Source: Pandoraea sp. ASV26
GTDB taxonomy: Bacteria; Pseudomonadota; Gammaproteobacteria; Burkholderiales; Burkholderiaceae
Direction: 5' to 3'
Length of the DNA: 64,000 nt
NCBI RefSeq assembly: GCF_016428915.1
Contig: NZ_JAELTP010000007.1
Span: 1-64,000, forward strand
Shown here: piece by piece, positions 1-10,721 of the stretch
Position numbering within the stretch: the first letter of the stretch is position 1
Layout: every line of letters begins with the position of its first letter
Notes under the pieces: generated by a model
Told to the model about the DNA's origin: nothing
The model's input: the letters and a program-made list of their open reading frames with translations, nothing else
The model's database searches: none
Made by a program: the position numbers and the translations under genes

Positions 1-966
<966 letters not shown>

Positions 967-985
967 TTGCGGATTCGATGAAGCG

Positions 986-1014
986 GGTGCCGGCTTGGTC
1001 GGCACCTGTTTCTC
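986..1014 (+). terminator. Weak hairpin between tuf and rpsJ
   Basis: Seven-base perfect stem GGTGCCG/CGGCACC with a 7-nt loop, followed only by TGTTTCTC. The poor U-tract suggests partial termination or an mRNA-processing hairpin, so tuf and rpsJ may be partly co-transcribed. Confidence 0.45.
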
Positions 1015-1084
1015 AAAGTCTGTTTGCTCTTTGTGATTTACCCGGCACCCGAACGAGGGCTGCCACGCTCTTTGGAGAACTTCC

Positions 1085-1396
1085 ATGCAGAACCAAAAGA
1101 TCCGCATTCGCCTGAAGGCTTTCGACTACCGCCTGATCGACCAGTCGGCCGCCGAAATCGTTGAAACCGCCAAGCGCACTGGCGCGATCGTCAAGGGCCC
1201 GGTGCCCCTGCCGACCCGCATCGAGCGTTTCGACATCCTGCGCTCGCCGCACGTCAACAAGACGTCGCGCGACCAGCTCGAAATCCGCACGCACCAGCGC
1301 CTGATGGACATCGTCGATCCGACGGACAAGACCGTCGACGCGTTGATGAAGCTGGACCTGCCGGCTGGCGTCGACGTCGAGATCAAGCTGCAGTAA
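1085..1396 (+). CDS. rpsJ: 30S ribosomal protein S10 (NusE)
   Basis: S10 is a head protein of the 30S subunit and, as NusE, a part of the antitermination complex with NusB. The 103-residue product has the family length and the conserved loop around [25 protein letters not shown] ribosome-binding site lies about 7 nt before the ATG. Unlike E. coli, where S10 leads one long operon, here a good terminator and a new promoter separate it from rplC, so S10 appears to belong to the tuf-side transcript. Confidence 0.98.
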   Translation: MQNQKIRIRLKAFDYRLIDQSAAEIVETAKRTGAIVKGPVPLPTRIERFDILRSPHVNKTSRDQLEIRTHQRLMDIVDPTDKTVDALMKLDLPAGVDVEIKLQ

Positions 1397-1420
1397 GGCT
1401 TGCGAGCGACTTTGCTCTTG

Positions 1421-1454
1421 AAAGCCCCGCCAATGCTGGATCGGCGGGGCTTTT
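1421..1454 (+). terminator. Rho-independent terminator after rpsJ
   Basis: Perfect 11-base inverted repeat AAAGCCCCGCC/GGCGGGGCTTT with an 11-nt loop, ending in TTTT. It lies 25 bp after the rpsJ stop and just ahead of the rplC promoter. Confidence 0.85.
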
Positions 1455-1474
1455 GTTATGCGATTTAGCAACAC

Positions 1475-1503
1475 TTGTCAAGCGATAAAAGTCCGTCTAT
1501 AAT
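1475..1503 (+). promoter_or_regulatory. Sigma-70 promoter for the rplC operon
   Basis: TTGTCA (5 of 6), a 17-bp spacer, and a perfect TATAAT. The expected start lies near 1510, giving a leader of about 90 nt before rplC. Its position right after the rpsJ terminator makes it the main promoter of the downstream ribosomal block. Confidence 0.85.
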
Positions 1504-1601
1504 GGCGGGCTCAAGTGTAGTTTTGAAAAGATGGCCCACATCCGTGGACCATCCTTTTGTCATTTAGCCCCGGCCAATCGCAGTCGGGAATGGAGAAAAT
1601 C

Positions 1602-2258
1602 ATGAGCCTTGGCCTTGTCGGTCGCAAGGTTGGCATGACGCGTATTTTCACGGACGACGGCGATTCGATTCCCGTTACCGTGATCGACGTGTCTAACAAC
1701 CGTGTGACGCAAATCAAGACGGATGAAACGGACGGCTATACCGCCGTTCAAGTCACTTTCGGTAAGCGTCGCGCCACGCGCGTGATCAAAGCCGCCGCCG
1801 GCCACTTCGCGAAAGCGGGTGTCGAAGCTGGTGAAATCCTCAAGGAATTCCGCGTTGACGCTGCCAAAGCTGCTGAATTGCAGCCGGGCGCAGTCGTTGG
1901 CGTCGATCTGTTCCAAGTAGGCCAGAAGGTCGACGTGCAAGGCGTGTCGATCGGTAAGGGCTACGCCGGTACCATCAAGCGCTACAACTTCGCTTCGGGC
2001 CGTGCTTCGCACGGTAACTCGCGTTCGCACAACGTGCCGGGTTCGATCGGTATGGCGCAGGATCCGGGCCGTGTGTTCCCGGGTAAGCGCATGACGGGTC
2101 ATCTGGGCGACGTCACCACGACGACGCAGAATCTCGAAATCGCGCGCATTGACGCTGAGCGTAACCTGATCTTCGTGAAGGGTGCCATTCCTGGTGCCAA
2201 GGAAGGTAAGGTTTTCGTGACCTCGGCAGTCAAAGCCAAACTCGCGAAGGGAGCGTAA
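1602..2258 (+). CDS. rplC: 50S ribosomal protein L3
   Basis: L3 is an early-assembly 23S rRNA-binding protein near the peptidyl-transferase centre. The frame opens upstream, but the ATG with GGAGAAAATC just before it gives the standard start [12 protein letters not shown] and a 218-residue protein. The long loop [20 protein letters not shown] contains the Gln normally methylated by PrmB. It is the first gene after the promoter at 1475-1503 and ends 2 bp before rplD. Confidence 0.97.
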   Translation: MSLGLVGRKVGMTRIFTDDGDSIPVTVIDVSNNRVTQIKTDETDGYTAVQVTFGKRRATRVIKAAAGHFAKAGVEAGEILKEFRVDAAKAAELQPGAVVGVDLFQVGQKVDVQGVSIGKGYAGTIKRYNFASGRASHGNSRSHNVPGSIGMAQDPGRVFPGKRMTGHLGDVTTTTQNLEIARIDAERNLIFVKGAIPGAKEGKVFVTSAVKAKLAKGA

Positions 2259-2260
2259 CA

Positions 2261-2881
2261 ATGGAACTGAAGCTCCTGAATGAGCAAGGTCAGGAAGGCG
2301 CTGCTGTCAACGCGTCGGACGTCGTGTTCGGCCGTGACTACAACGAAGCGCTGATCCATCAGGTTGTGGTGGCTTATCAAGCCAACGCCCGCAGCGGCAA
2401 TCGTGCGCAGAAGGACCGTGAACAGGTCAAGCACACGACCAAGAAGCCGTGGCGTCAGAAGGGTACGGGCCGTGCTCGTGCCGGTATGTCGTCGAGCCCG
2501 CTGTGGCGCGGCGGTGGCCGTATCTTCCCGAATTCGCCGGAAGAGAACTTCACCCACAAGGTCAACAAAAAGATGTACCGCGCCGGTGTGTGCTCGATTC
2601 TGTCGCAGCTCGCCCGTGAAGGTCGTCTGTCGGTCGTCGAGGACATCAAGCTGGATGCTCCGAAGACCAAACTGCTCGCTGACAAGGTCAAGGCCATGGG
2701 TCTTGATTCGGTGCTGCTGATCACGGATAGCGTGGACGAGAACCTGTTCCTGGCCTCGCGCAATCTGGCTCACGTTGCCGTCACCGAGCCGCGTTTCGCC
2801 GACCCGCTGTCGCTCATCTACTTCAAGAAGGTGCTGCTGACGAAGGGCGCGATCGCCAAGATTGAGGAGATGCTGTCATGA
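2261..2881 (+). CDS. rplD: 50S ribosomal protein L4
   Basis: L4 lines the peptide exit tunnel and, in E. coli, represses its own operon through the S10 leader. The 206-residue product has the tunnel-loop segment [16 protein letters not shown]. Here the S10 leader position is replaced by a terminator and new promoter, so any L4 autoregulation would have to act on the rplC leader. The stop overlaps the rplW start as ATGA, which implies translational coupling. Confidence 0.98.
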   Translation: MELKLLNEQGQEGAAVNASDVVFGRDYNEALIHQVVVAYQANARSGNRAQKDREQVKHTTKKPWRQKGTGRARAGMSSSPLWRGGGRIFPNSPEENFTHKVNKKMYRAGVCSILSQLAREGRLSVVEDIKLDAPKTKLLADKVKAMGLDSVLLITDSVDENLFLASRNLAHVAVTEPRFADPLSLIYFKKVLLTKGAIAKIEEMLS

Positions 2882-3192
2882 GCGACGTGCGTAAAAACGA
2901 CCATCGTCTGTACCAGGTCCTGCTCTCGCCGGTGATCTCCGAAAAGGCGACGCTGGTGGCTGACAAGAATGAACAAGTGGTGTTCCAAGTTGCACGCGAC
3001 GCGAACAAGCAAGAAGTGAAGGCTGCGGTTGAGCTTCTCTTCAAGGTGGAAGTCGAGTCGGTGCAAATCCTGAACCGTAAGGGCAAGCAAAAGCGCTTTG
3101 GCCGCTTCATGGGTCGTCGCGACCACGAGAAGAAGGCTTACGTGAGCTTGAAGCCGGGTCAGGAAATCAATTTTGAAGCGGAGGCCAAGTAA
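2878..3192 (+). CDS. rplW: 50S ribosomal protein L23
   Basis: L23 sits at the tunnel exit and is the docking site for trigger factor and SRP. It has 104 residues, including the family core [12 protein letters not shown] and the RNA-binding segment [12 protein letters not shown]. Its ATG overlaps the rplD stop by 4 bp, and rplB follows after 2 bp. Confidence 0.98.
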   Translation: MSDVRKNDHRLYQVLLSPVISEKATLVADKNEQVVFQVARDANKQEVKAAVELLFKVEVESVQILNRKGKQKRFGRFMGRRDHEKKAYVSLKPGQEINFEAEAK

Positions 3193-3194
3193 TC

Positions 3195-4022
3195 ATGGCA
3201 CTCGTCAAAACGAAACCGACGTCGCCGGGCCGCCGTTCGCTGGTCAAGGTCGTCAACAAGGATCTGCATAAGGGCAAGCCGTTCGCCCCGTTGCTCGATA
3301 CCAAGAGCAAGACCGCTGGCCGTAACAACAACGGTCACATCACCACCCGTCATATGGGTGGCGGTCACAAGCAGCACTACCGTATCGTCGATTTCCGTCG
3401 CAACAAGGACGGCATCACGGCGAAGGTTGAGCGTCTGGAATACGATCCGAACCGCAGCGCGAACATTGCTCTGCTGTGCTACGCCGATGGCGAGCGTCGT
3501 TACATCCTGGCCCCGAAGGGTCTGACCGTTGGTCAGCAACTCGTGAGCGGCTCGGAAGCGCCGATCAAGGCCGGTAACACGCTGCCGATCCGTAACATTC
3601 CGGTCGGTACCACGATTCACGGCATCGAGCTGCAACCGGGCAAGGGCGCGCAAATCGCTCGTGCTGCCGGTACCTCGGCAATGCTGCTGGCTCGCGAAGG
3701 CACGTACGCTCAAGTGCGTCTGCGTTCGGGTGAAGTTCGTCGCGTGCACATCGAGTGCCGCGCCACCATCGGTGAAGTCGGTAACGAAGAGCACAGCCTG
3801 CGCCAACTCGGCAAGGCCGGTGCAAAGCGTTGGCGCGGTATTCGCCCGACCGTTCGCGGTGTGGCGATGAACCCGGTGGATCACCCGCATGGTGGTGGTG
3901 AAGGTCGTACGGCTGCTGGTCGTCATCCGGTCAGCCCGTGGGGTCAGCATACCAAGGGTAAGCGTACCCGCTCGACCAAGCGCACCGACAGCATGATCGT
4001 TCAGCGTCGCAAGAAGCGTTAA
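3195..4022 (+). CDS. rplB: 50S ribosomal protein L2
   Basis: L2 is a core 50S protein needed for subunit association and peptidyl transfer. The 275-residue product carries the C-terminal signature [14 protein letters not shown] with the histidine long linked to peptidyl-transferase function, and ends in a basic tail (QRRKKR). Standard length and operon position. Confidence 0.98.
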   Translation: MALVKTKPTSPGRRSLVKVVNKDLHKGKPFAPLLDTKSKTAGRNNNGHITTRHMGGGHKQHYRIVDFRRNKDGITAKVERLEYDPNRSANIALLCYADGERRYILAPKGLTVGQQLVSGSEAPIKAGNTLPIRNIPVGTTIHGIELQPGKGAQIARAAGTSAMLLAREGTYAQVRLRSGEVRRVHIECRATIGEVGNEEHSLRQLGKAGAKRWRGIRPTVRGVAMNPVDHPHGGGEGRTAAGRHPVSPWGQHTKGKRTRSTKRTDSMIVQRRKKR

Positions 4023-4035
4023 TTGGAGCTAGCAA

Positions 4036-4311
4036 ATGACTCGTTCTGTTAAAAAAGGTCCGTTTTGCGACGCTCATCTGCTGAAGAAAGTGGAAGCGGC
4101 AGCTGCATCGCGTGACAAGAAGCCGATCAAGACCTGGTCGCGTCGTTCGACCGTCCTGCCCGATTTCATCGGCCTGACGATCGCCGTGCATAACGGCCGT
4201 CAGCACGTGCCGGTGTACGTGACGGAAAACATGGTCGGCCACAAGCTGGGTGAGTTCGCACTTACCCGTACCTTCAAGGGCCATGCGGCCGACAAGAAGG
4301 CGAAGAAATAA
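4036..4311 (+). CDS. rpsS: 30S ribosomal protein S19
   Basis: S19 binds 16S rRNA in the head of the small subunit next to S13. It has 91 residues, starting [19 protein letters not shown] and containing the conserved [23 protein letters not shown] segment. GGAGCT before the ATG is the ribosome-binding site. Confidence 0.98.
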   Translation: MTRSVKKGPFCDAHLLKKVEAAAASRDKKPIKTWSRRSTVLPDFIGLTIAVHNGRQHVPVYVTENMVGHKLGEFALTRTFKGHAADKKAKK

Positions 4312-4321
4312 GGGGCCGATC

Positions 4322-4651
4322 ATGGAAGTGAAAGCAATTCATCGTGGTGCCCGTATCTCGGCGCAGAAGACGCGTCTGGTCGCTGACCAGATTCGTGGCC
4401 TGCCGCTGGAGCGTGCACTCAATGTCCTGACCTTCTCGCCGAAGAAGGCCGCGGTCATCATCAAGAAGGTTCTCGAGTCGGCAATTGCCAACGCCGAGCA
4501 CAATGAAGGTGCTGACATCGACGAACTGCGCGTCAAGGGCATTTTTGTCGACAAGGGCACCTCGCTCAAGCGTTTCACGGCGCGTGCAAAAGGCCGTGGT
4601 AACAAGATCGAGAAGCAAACCTGTCACATCACTGTGACGCTGGGCAACTAA
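4322..4651 (+). CDS. rplV: 50S ribosomal protein L22
   Basis: L22 spans the 50S and forms part of the exit-tunnel constriction. The frame is open further upstream inside rpsS, but the ATG after AAGGGGCCGATC gives the family N-terminus [20 protein letters not shown] and a 109-residue protein. The beta-hairpin region [19 protein letters not shown], where macrolide-resistance changes occur in other species, is intact. Confidence 0.97.
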   Translation: MEVKAIHRGARISAQKTRLVADQIRGLPLERALNVLTFSPKKAAVIIKKVLESAIANAEHNEGADIDELRVKGIFVDKGTSLKRFTARAKGRGNKIEKQTCHITVTLGN

Positions 4652-4660
4652 GGGGTCACG

Positions 4661-5464
4661 ATGGGACAGAAAATTCATCCGACTGGCTTCCGTCTGGCTG
4701 TCAGTCGTAATTGGGCTTCGCGTTGGTACGCCAACAACCAGAATTTCGCGCAGATGCTGAAGGAAGACATCGGCGTTCGCGAATATCTGAAGAAGAAGCT
4801 GAAGAACGCTTCGGTTGGCCGTGTCATCATCGAACGTCCGGCAAAGAACGCTCGCATTACGATTTTCAGCTCGCGTCCGGGCGTTGTGATCGGTAAGAAG
4901 GGCGAGGACATCGAAATCCTCAAGGCCGAGCTGCAAAAGCGCATGGGCGTGCCCGTGCACGTGAACATCGAGGAAATCCGCAAGCCGGAAACCGATGCGC
5001 AGCTCATCGCCGATTCGATCGCTCAGCAGCTCGAGCGCCGTATCATGTTCCGTCGCGCAATGAAGCGCGCGATGCAGAACGCGATGCGTCTGGGTGCCCA
5101 AGGCATCAAGATCATGAGCGCTGGCCGTCTGAACGGTATCGAAATCGCCCGTACCGAGTGGTACCGCGAAGGCCGTGTGCCCCTGCACACGCTGCGCGCT
5201 GACATCGACTACGCAACTGCGGAAGCGAAGACGACGTACGGCATCATCGGTATCAAGGTGTGGGTGTACAAGGGCGACACGCTGGGCCGCAACGACGCTC
5301 CGGTGGCTGAAGAGCCGGCCGAAGAAAAGCGTCCGCGCCGCAACGCGCGTCCGGGCGACCGTCGCCCCCGTCGTGACGACGCTGGCGACAAGGCCGGTGC
5401 GAAGCGCGGTGGTGCACGCCGTCCGGCTGGCAAGCCTGAAGGCGATGCCAAGACTGGAGAATAA
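4661..5464 (+). CDS. rpsC: 30S ribosomal protein S3 with long basic tail
   Basis: S3 forms part of the mRNA entry pore and helicase. The core, including the KH domain segment [18 protein letters not shown], is standard. The protein has 267 residues against about 233 in E. coli; the extra C-terminal part is a disordered stretch rich in Arg, Asp, Lys and Gly ([15 protein letters not shown]). Such tails are usual in Burkholderiales S3. It ends 2 bp before rplP. Confidence 0.98.
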   Translation: MGQKIHPTGFRLAVSRNWASRWYANNQNFAQMLKEDIGVREYLKKKLKNASVGRVIIERPAKNARITIFSSRPGVVIGKKGEDIEILKAELQKRMGVPVHVNIEEIRKPETDAQLIADSIAQQLERRIMFRRAMKRAMQNAMRLGAQGIKIMSAGRLNGIEIARTEWYREGRVPLHTLRADIDYATAEAKTTYGIIGIKVWVYKGDTLGRNDAPVAEEPAEEKRPRRNARPGDRRPRRDDAGDKAGAKRGGARRPAGKPEGDAKTGE

Positions 5465-5466
5465 TC

Positions 5467-5883
5467 ATGCTGCAACCGAAACGCAGAAAGTATCGCAAAG
5501 AGCAGAAGGGCCGTAACACTGGCGTCGCCACCCGTGGCAACGAAGTGTCGTTCGGCGAATTCGGCCTGAAGGCGGTCGGTCGTGGTCGTCTGACGGCTCG
5601 TCAAATCGAAGCCGCGCGTCGTGCCATGACTCGCCATATCAAGCGCGGTGGTCGTATCTGGATCCGTATCTTCCCGGATAAGCCGATCTCGCAAAAGCCG
5701 GCAGAAGTGCGTATGGGTAACGGTAAGGGTAACCCTGAGTACTACGTCGCCGAGATTCAACCGGGCAAGATGCTGTACGAAATGGACGGTGTTGATGAAG
5801 CGCTGGCGCGCGAGGCGTTCCGCCTGGCTGCCGCCAAGCTGCCGATTCAGACGACGTTCTTCGTACGTCGCCTTGGCGCCTGA
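5467..5883 (+). CDS. rplP: 50S ribosomal protein L16
   Basis: L16 organises the tRNA-binding region of the 50S near the A-site finger. The 138-residue product starts [17 protein letters not shown] and has the central basic motif [19 protein letters not shown]. Standard length and position between rpsC and rpmC. Confidence 0.98.
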   Translation: MLQPKRRKYRKEQKGRNTGVATRGNEVSFGEFGLKAVGRGRLTARQIEAARRAMTRHIKRGGRIWIRIFPDKPISQKPAEVRMGNGKGNPEYYVAEIQPGKMLYEMDGVDEALAREAFRLAAAKLPIQTTFFVRRLGA

Positions 5884-5897
5884 GGGGAGAATTTGAA

Positions 5898-6092
5898 ATG
5901 AAAGCATCCGAACTTCGTGCCAAGGATTTCGACGGCCTGAATAAGGAATTGTCGGATCTGCTGAAGGCCCAATTCGGTCTTCGCATGCAAGCGGGCACCC
6001 AACAGCTGAGCAACACCAGCCAGTTGAAGAAGGTGCGCAAGGACATCGCGCGTGTGCGTACCGTGTTGACTGAGAAGGCGAGCCAGAAATGA
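5898..6092 (+). CDS. rpmC: 50S ribosomal protein L29
   Basis: L29 is a small two-helix protein near the tunnel exit. It has 64 residues starting [10 protein letters not shown] and ending [16 protein letters not shown] precedes the ATG. Its stop overlaps the rpsQ start by 4 bp (ATGA). Confidence 0.97.
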   Translation: MKASELRAKDFDGLNKELSDLLKAQFGLRMQAGTQQLSNTSQLKKVRKDIARVRTVLTEKASQK

Positions 6093-6361
6093 ACGATACC
6101 GCTAAGACCTCGCTGAAGCGTACCCTCGTGGGTAAGGTTGTCAGCGACAAGATGGACAAGACGGTTACCGTGCTGGTCGAGCGTCAAATGAAGCACCCGC
6201 TCTACGGCAAGTACATCGTGCGTTCGAAGAAGTATCATGCGCACGACGAAACCAACCAGATCAAGGAAGGCGATACGGTCGAGATTCAAGAATCCCGCCC
6301 GCTGTCGAAGACCAAGGCCTGGACGGTTTCCCGTCTCGTGGAAGCCGCCCGCATCATCTAA
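6089..6361 (+). CDS. rpsQ: 30S ribosomal protein S17
   Basis: S17 is a primary 16S-binding protein of the OB-fold type. The 90-residue product has the family core [20 protein letters not shown] and the conserved YHAHDE segment. It is the last gene of the rplC-rpsQ block; a 265-bp gap with its own promoter separates it from rplN. Confidence 0.98.
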   Translation: MNDTAKTSLKRTLVGKVVSDKMDKTVTVLVERQMKHPLYGKYIVRSKKYHAHDETNQIKEGDTVEIQESRPLSKTKAWTVSRLVEAARII

Positions 6362-6385
6362 GGTGAGCTGAAGCGAAGGTTTGAC

Positions 6386-6421
6386 TTGCAAGTCCGGAAT
6401 TATCGTTGTATAATTCCGGAC
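6386..6421 (+). promoter_or_regulatory. rplN promoter whose -10 box lies in a 12-bp palindrome
   Basis: A perfect 12-base inverted repeat (GTCCGGAATTAT/ATAATTCCGGAC, 6-nt spacer) occupies 6392-6421. A perfect TATAAT (6409-6414) overlaps its right arm, with TTGCAA 17 bp upstream. The palindrome could be an operator over the -10 box. In RNA from the upstream block it would fold into a hairpin followed by CUUUCC, so it may also end or pause rpsQ transcripts. Confidence 0.7.
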
Positions 6422-6626
6422 TTTCCGCTTCTTTCGCTAAAACCGGTCTTTGGTTTCGCAAGGGAGTGGATAGCTTCCGAAGCCGATTCGTATCCTCTAC
6501 GAGTCAGGTAAAGGTAGCAAGGTTGTCCACTTTTGAACGACTCAACCCAAACAGCATCCTTTGGTGCTGACGGGGACCAAGACTGACCGACGCGTATGTG
6601 TCGGATTAAGTTGGGAAGATAACACC
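6422..6626 (+). promoter_or_regulatory. Long structured leader of rplN
   Basis: About 205 nt between the promoter and rplN contain no credible ORF but several hairpins: 6485-6505 (8 pairs, one G-U), 6552-6569 (7 pairs), and 6587-6604 (CCGAC/GTCGG) just ahead of the ribosome-binding site. E. coli has no such leader here because L14 follows S17 in a different operon arrangement. A ribosomal-protein-responsive leader is plausible but unproven. Confidence 0.5.
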
Positions 6627-6995
6627 ATGATTCAAACTGAAACCCGGCTCGAAGTAGCCGACAACACCGGTGCGCGCGAAGTGATGTGCATCAAGGTGCT
6701 GGGCGGCTCCAAGCGTCGCTACGCCGGCATTGGCGACATCATCAAGGTCAGCGTGAAGGATGCTGCCCCGCGTGGTCGTGTCAAGAAGGGCGAAATCTAC
6801 AATGCAGTGGTCGTGCGTACCGCCAAGGGCGTGCGTCGCCAAGACGGCTCGCTGGTCAAATTCGACGGCAACGCCGCCGTGCTGCTTAACACCAAGCTCG
6901 AGCCGATCGGCACCCGTATCTTCGGGCCGGTTACGCGTGAACTGCGTACCGAACGCTTCATGAAGATCGTGTCGCTGGCCCCGGAAGTGCTGTAA
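6627..6995 (+). CDS. rplN: 50S ribosomal protein L14
   Basis: L14 sits at the subunit interface and contacts RsfS and 16S helix 14. The frame is open upstream, but the ATG after TTGGGAAGATAACACC gives the family start [18 protein letters not shown] and 122 residues, the normal length. It heads the spc-type block and is the first gene after the promoter at 6386-6421. Confidence 0.97.
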   Translation: MIQTETRLEVADNTGAREVMCIKVLGGSKRRYAGIGDIIKVSVKDAAPRGRVKKGEIYNAVVVRTAKGVRRQDGSLVKFDGNAAVLLNTKLEPIGTRIFGPVTRELRTERFMKIVSLAPEVL

Positions 6996-7006
6996 GGAGC
7001 CGACAC

Positions 7007-7318
7007 ATGAACAAGATTCGTAAAGGTGACCAGGTCATCGTACTGACGGGCAAGGACAAGGCCAAGCGTGGCACGGTCCTGGCCGTTGATGGCGACAAGT
7101 TGGTCGTCGAGGGCGTGAACGTTGCCAAGAAGCACGTCAAGCCGAACCCGATGAAGGGCACGCAAGGCGGCGTGGTCGACAAGACGATGCCGATCCACGT
7201 CTCGAACGTGGCGCTGGTGGATGCCAATGGCAAGCCGTCGCGTGTGGGCATCAAGGTCGAAGACGGCAAGAAGGTCCGCTTCCTCAAGACGACCGGTGCT
7301 ACGGTCGTCGGTGCCTAA
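7007..7318 (+). CDS. rplX: 50S ribosomal protein L24
   Basis: L24 is an assembly initiator of the 50S. It has 103 residues; the KOW motif is at the N-terminus ([19 protein letters not shown]). AAGGAG precedes the ATG. Standard order rplN-rplX-rplE. Confidence 0.98.
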   Translation: MNKIRKGDQVIVLTGKDKAKRGTVLAVDGDKLVVEGVNVAKKHVKPNPMKGTQGGVVDKTMPIHVSNVALVDANGKPSRVGIKVEDGKKVRFLKTTGATVVGA

Positions 7319-7336
7319 TCGCAGGGAGTATAGATA

Positions 7337-7876
7337 ATGGCCCGTTTGCAAGAATTCTATAAAGACAAAATTGTCGCCGAGCTGACTAAGCAGTTCGGTT
7401 ACAAGTCTGTCATGGAAGTGCCGCGCATCACCAAGATCACCCTGAACATGGGCCTTGGTCAAGCCGTTGCTGACAAGAAGATCATTGAGCACGCCGTTGG
7501 CGACCTGACGAAGATTGCCGGCCAAAAGCCGGTGGTAACGAAGGCACGCAAGGCTATCGCCGGTTTCAAGATCCGCGAAGGTTACCCGATCGGTACGATG
7601 GTGACGCTGCGCGGTGAACGTATGTTCGAATTCCTGGATCGTTTCATCACCGTGGCTCTGCCGCGCGTGCGTGACTTCCGTGGTATTTCGGGTCGTGCGT
7701 TCGACGGTCGTGGCAACTACAACATCGGTGTGAAGGAACAGATCATCTTCCCCGAAATCGAGTACGACAAAATCGACGCGCTGCGTGGTCTGAACATCAG
7801 CATCACCACGACCGCGAAGACTGACGAAGAAGCCAAGGCTCTTCTGTCGGCGTTCAAATTCCCGTTCCGTAACTGA
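7337..7876 (+). CDS. rplE: 50S ribosomal protein L5
   Basis: L5 binds 5S rRNA and joins the central protuberance with L18 and L25. The 179-residue product has the signatures [16 protein letters not shown] and [17 protein letters not shown]. In E. coli the S8 protein represses the operon at the L5 start; I did not find an obvious equivalent fold by eye. Confidence 0.98.
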   Translation: MARLQEFYKDKIVAELTKQFGYKSVMEVPRITKITLNMGLGQAVADKKIIEHAVGDLTKIAGQKPVVTKARKAIAGFKIREGYPIGTMVTLRGERMFEFLDRFITVALPRVRDFRGISGRAFDGRGNYNIGVKEQIIFPEIEYDKIDALRGLNISITTTAKTDEEAKALLSAFKFPFRN

Positions 7877-7883
7877 GGTAATC

Positions 7884-8189
7884 GTGGCTAAACTGGCACT
7901 TATCGAACGCGAAAAGAAACGCGCCCGTCTGGCGCAGAAATTTTCTGCCAAGCGCGCCGCCCTCAAAGCGATCATCGAAGACACCAGCAAGTCGGAAGAC
8001 GAGCGTTATGAAGCACGCCTGGCGCTGCAACAGCTGCCGCGTAACGCCAACCCGACGCGTCAACGCAATCGTTGCGACCTGACCGGCCGTCCGCGCGGAA
8101 CCTTCCGCAAATTCGGCCTGGCCCGTAACAAGATCCGTGAAATCGCCTTCCGTGGCGAAATCCCGGGCGTGACCAAAGCAAGCTGGTAA
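7884..8189 (+). CDS. rpsN: 30S ribosomal protein S14
   Basis: S14 is a late-assembly protein of the 30S head. Translation starts at GTG, with GAGGTAATC ahead of it, giving [13 protein letters not shown]. The 101-residue length and lack of CxxC pairs mark it as the zinc-free long form, as in E. coli; the C-terminal motif [19 protein letters not shown] is complete. Confidence 0.97.
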   Translation: MAKLALIEREKKRARLAQKFSAKRAALKAIIEDTSKSEDERYEARLALQQLPRNANPTRQRNRCDLTGRPRGTFRKFGLARNKIREIAFRGEIPGVTKASW

Positions 8190-8202
8190 TAGGAGAAGCA
8201 CC

Positions 8203-8598
8203 ATGAGCATGAGCGATCCTATCGCCGATATGCTGACTCGCATCCGCAACGCTCAGATGGTTGAGAAGGCATCGGTAAAGATGCCCTCGTCCAAGCTGAA
8301 GGTCTCGATCGCCAAGGTCCTCAAGGACGAAGGCTACATCGAAGATTTCGCGGTTGAAGCAGAAGAAACGAAGCCCGTGCTGAACATCGCACTGAAGTAC
8401 TACGCTGGCCGTCCTGTGATCGAGCGCCTCGAGCGCGTGTCGCGTCCGGGTCTGCGTGTGTACAAGAGCCGCAACGACATCCCGCAGGTTATGAATGGCC
8501 TCGGCGTTGCAATCGTCTCGACCCCGAAGGGCGTGATGACCGATCGCAAAGCGCGCGCCACTGGCGTGGGCGGCGAAGTCATCTGCTACGTGGCCTAA
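8203..8598 (+). CDS. rpsH: 30S ribosomal protein S8
   Basis: S8 binds the central domain of 16S rRNA and is the repressor of the spc operon in E. coli. It has 131 residues. The start is [18 protein letters not shown]; the second ATG two codons on is also possible, but AGGAGAAGCACC is best spaced for the first. The C-terminal signature [15 protein letters not shown] is intact. Confidence 0.97.
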   Translation: MSMSDPIADMLTRIRNAQMVEKASVKMPSSKLKVSIAKVLKDEGYIEDFAVEAEETKPVLNIALKYYAGRPVIERLERVSRPGLRVYKSRNDIPQVMNGLGVAIVSTPKGVMTDRKARATGVGGEVICYVA

Positions 8599-8614
8599 CC
8601 GAGGAGAGTTTGAA

Positions 8615-9148
8615 ATGTCTCGAGTAGGTAAAAGTCCCATTGCACTGCCGAAGGGCGTTGAAGCGACGCTGGCGGGCAATGTGCTGACTGTCAAGGGCGC
8701 CCTGGGTTCGCTGACCCGCGGCATCAACCCCCTTGTGATCGTCAAGATCGAAGACGGCACCATCACCTTCGCCCCGGCCGACGAAAGCCGCGAAGCGAAT
8801 GCGCTGTATGGTACGGAACGTGCGCTGGTCAACAATATGGTGACTGGCGTGAGCAAGGGTTTCGAAAAGAAACTGCAACTCGTTGGCGTGGGTTACCGTG
8901 CCAAGGCTGAAGGTAACAACCTGAAGCTCGAGCTGGGTTTCTCGCACGATGTTGTGCATGCCATGCCGGAAGGCGTGAAGGCCGAGACCCCGACGCAGAC
9001 GGAGATCATCATCAAAGGCGTTGATAAGCAACGCATCGGACAAGTGGCTGCGGAAGTTCGCGGTTACCGTCCGCCCGAGCCCTACAAGGGTAAGGGTGTC
9101 CGCTATGCGGACGAGACGGTGATCCTCAAGGAAACCAAGAAGAAGTAA
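8615..9148 (+). CDS. rplF: 50S ribosomal protein L6
   Basis: L6 lies near the factor-binding site of the 50S. The 177-residue product has the usual duplicated fold, with [16 protein letters not shown] at the start and the C-terminal [12 protein letters not shown] signature. GAGGAGAG precedes the ATG. Confidence 0.98.
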   Translation: MSRVGKSPIALPKGVEATLAGNVLTVKGALGSLTRGINPLVIVKIEDGTITFAPADESREANALYGTERALVNNMVTGVSKGFEKKLQLVGVGYRAKAEGNNLKLELGFSHDVVHAMPEGVKAETPTQTEIIIKGVDKQRIGQVAAEVRGYRPPEPYKGKGVRYADETVILKETKKK

Positions 9149-9159
9149 GGGTGCGAAAC

Positions 9160-9525
9160 ATGGACAAGAAACAATCACGTGTGCGCCGTGCTCGCCAGAC
9201 TCGTATCAAGCTGGCAGCTCAAAAGGTGCATCGCCTTTCCGTGCATCGCACCAACGTGCACATTTACGCGCAAGTTTTCTCGGAAGACGGCACGCAAGTG
9301 CTGGCCAGCGCTTCGACGCTGGAAGCCGAAGTGCGCAAGGAACTGGGCGACAAGGAAGGCAAGGGTGGCAACGCTGCCGCAGCAGCGCTGATCGGCCGTC
9401 GTATCGCCGAGAAGGCGAAGGCTGCCGGCATCGAGAGCGTTGCTTTCGACCGCTCGGGCTTCCGCTATCACGGTCGCGTCAAGGCTCTCGCCGACGCTGC
9501 CCGTGAAGCCGGCCTCAAGTTCTAA
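9160..9525 (+). CDS. rplR: 50S ribosomal protein L18
   Basis: L18 binds 5S rRNA. An in-frame GTG lies 9 bp upstream, but it overlaps the AAGGGTG ribosome-binding site; the ATG giving [13 protein letters not shown] matches the family, so this start is chosen (121 residues). The motif [12 protein letters not shown] and the C-terminal [13 protein letters not shown] are standard. Confidence 0.96.
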   Translation: MDKKQSRVRRARQTRIKLAAQKVHRLSVHRTNVHIYAQVFSEDGTQVLASASTLEAEVRKELGDKEGKGGNAAAAALIGRRIAEKAKAAGIESVAFDRSGFRYHGRVKALADAAREAGLKF

Positions 9526-9538
9526 GTAAGGATCCGTC

Positions 9539-10057
9539 ATGGCAAAGATGCAAGCGAAAGTTCAGGCTGACGAACGCGACGACGGCCTTCGCGAGAAGAT
9601 GATCGCGGTCAACCGTGTCACGAAGGTTGTGAAGGGTGGCCGTATTCTCGGTTTTGCCGCGTTGACCGTGGTTGGTGACGGCGATGGCCGCATCGGCATG
9701 GGCAAGGGCAAGGCGAAGGAAGTCCCGGTTGCTGTTCAAAAGGCAATGGAACAAGCCCGCCGCAACATGTTCAAGGTGCCCCTGAAGAACGGCACCCTGC
9801 AACACAACGTTCTCGGCCAGCATGGCGCCTCGCGCGTCCTGATGTCGCCGGCGAAGGACGGTACCGGTGTTATCGCCGGTGGCCCGATGCGCGCGGTGTT
9901 CGAGGTGATGGGCGTGACCAACGTGGTGACGAAGAGCCTTGGCTCGACGAACCCGTACAACCTGGTCCGCGCCACGCTCGACGGCCTGAAGAAACAATCG
10001 ACTCCTGCTGACATCGCCGCCAAGCGTGGCAAGTCGGTGGAAGAGATCCTCGGCTAA
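9539..10057 (+). CDS. rpsE: 30S ribosomal protein S5
   Basis: S5 helps decoding fidelity and the mRNA entry helicase. It has 172 residues; the double-stranded-RNA-binding-like N-terminal domain includes [16 protein letters not shown] and the loop [25 protein letters not shown] precedes the ATG. Confidence 0.98.
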   Translation: MAKMQAKVQADERDDGLREKMIAVNRVTKVVKGGRILGFAALTVVGDGDGRIGMGKGKAKEVPVAVQKAMEQARRNMFKVPLKNGTLQHNVLGQHGASRVLMSPAKDGTGVIAGGPMRAVFEVMGVTNVVTKSLGSTNPYNLVRATLDGLKKQSTPADIAAKRGKSVEEILG

Positions 10058-10068
10058 GGGTGATCAAT

Positions 10069-10251
10069 ATGTCGCAGCAAACTGTGAAAGTTAAGCTGGT
10101 CAAGAGCCTGATCGGTACGCGTGAAGAACACCGCGCGACCGTCAAGGGTCTGGGCCTGCGTCGCCTCAATTCGGTCAGCGAGTTGCAGGATACGCCCGCT
10201 GTGCGGGGCATGATCAACAAGGTCTCGTACCTTGTGAAGATCGTCGACTGA
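10069..10251 (+). CDS. rpmD: 50S ribosomal protein L30
   Basis: L30 is a small 50S protein. An in-frame GTG lies 9 bp upstream inside the AAGGGTG ribosome-binding region; the ATG giving [16 protein letters not shown] yields 60 residues, close to the 59 of E. coli, so it is preferred. The core [10 protein letters not shown] is conserved. Confidence 0.95.
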   Translation: MSQQTVKVKLVKSLIGTREEHRATVKGLGLRRLNSVSELQDTPAVRGMINKVSYLVKIVD

Positions 10252-10263
10252 GCGAGGGCAAAA

Positions 10264-10698
10264 ATGGAATTGAATTCGATTAAGCCGGCAGAAGGCGCCA
10301 AGCACGCCAAGCGCCGCGTTGGCCGTGGCATCGGTTCGGGTCTGGGTAAAACCGCCGGCCGTGGTCACAAGGGTCAGAAGTCGCGTTCGGGCGGCTTCCA
10401 CAAGGTGGGCTTCGAAGGCGGTCAAATGCCGCTGCAACGTCGTCTGCCGAAGCGTGGCTTCAAGTCGCTGACGCGTCGTTTCGTGGGCGAAGTTCGCCTG
10501 GCTGACCTGAACAACCTCCCGGTCGACGAGATCGATCTGCTGGTTCTGAAGCAAGCCGGTCTGGTGAGCGAGCTGTCGTTGTCGGCCAAGATCATCGCCT
10601 CTGGCGAGATCACCCGCAAAGTCGTTGTGAAGGGTCTGGGCGTCACCAAGGGTGCGCTCACCGCCATTCAAGCGGCTGGCGGTTCGGTTGCAGAGTAA
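10264..10698 (+). CDS. rplO: 50S ribosomal protein L15
   Basis: L15 is a late-assembly 50S protein. It has 144 residues: the N-terminal Gly/Arg/Lys-rich extension ([20 protein letters not shown]) followed by the globular domain. It lies directly upstream of secY, the usual coupling of L15 and the translocon. Confidence 0.98.
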   Translation: MELNSIKPAEGAKHAKRRVGRGIGSGLGKTAGRGHKGQKSRSGGFHKVGFEGGQMPLQRRLPKRGFKSLTRRFVGEVRLADLNNLPVDEIDLLVLKQAGLVSELSLSAKIIASGEITRKVVVKGLGVTKGALTAIQAAGGSVAE

Positions 10699-10721
10699 GT
10701 TAGGTCACCCCGGAGCCAGCA

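Noticed and set aside
6381-6386. TTGACT as the -35 box of the rplN promoter
   Set aside because: The spacing to TATAAT would be 22 bp, too long; TTGCAA at 6386-6391 gives 17 bp.
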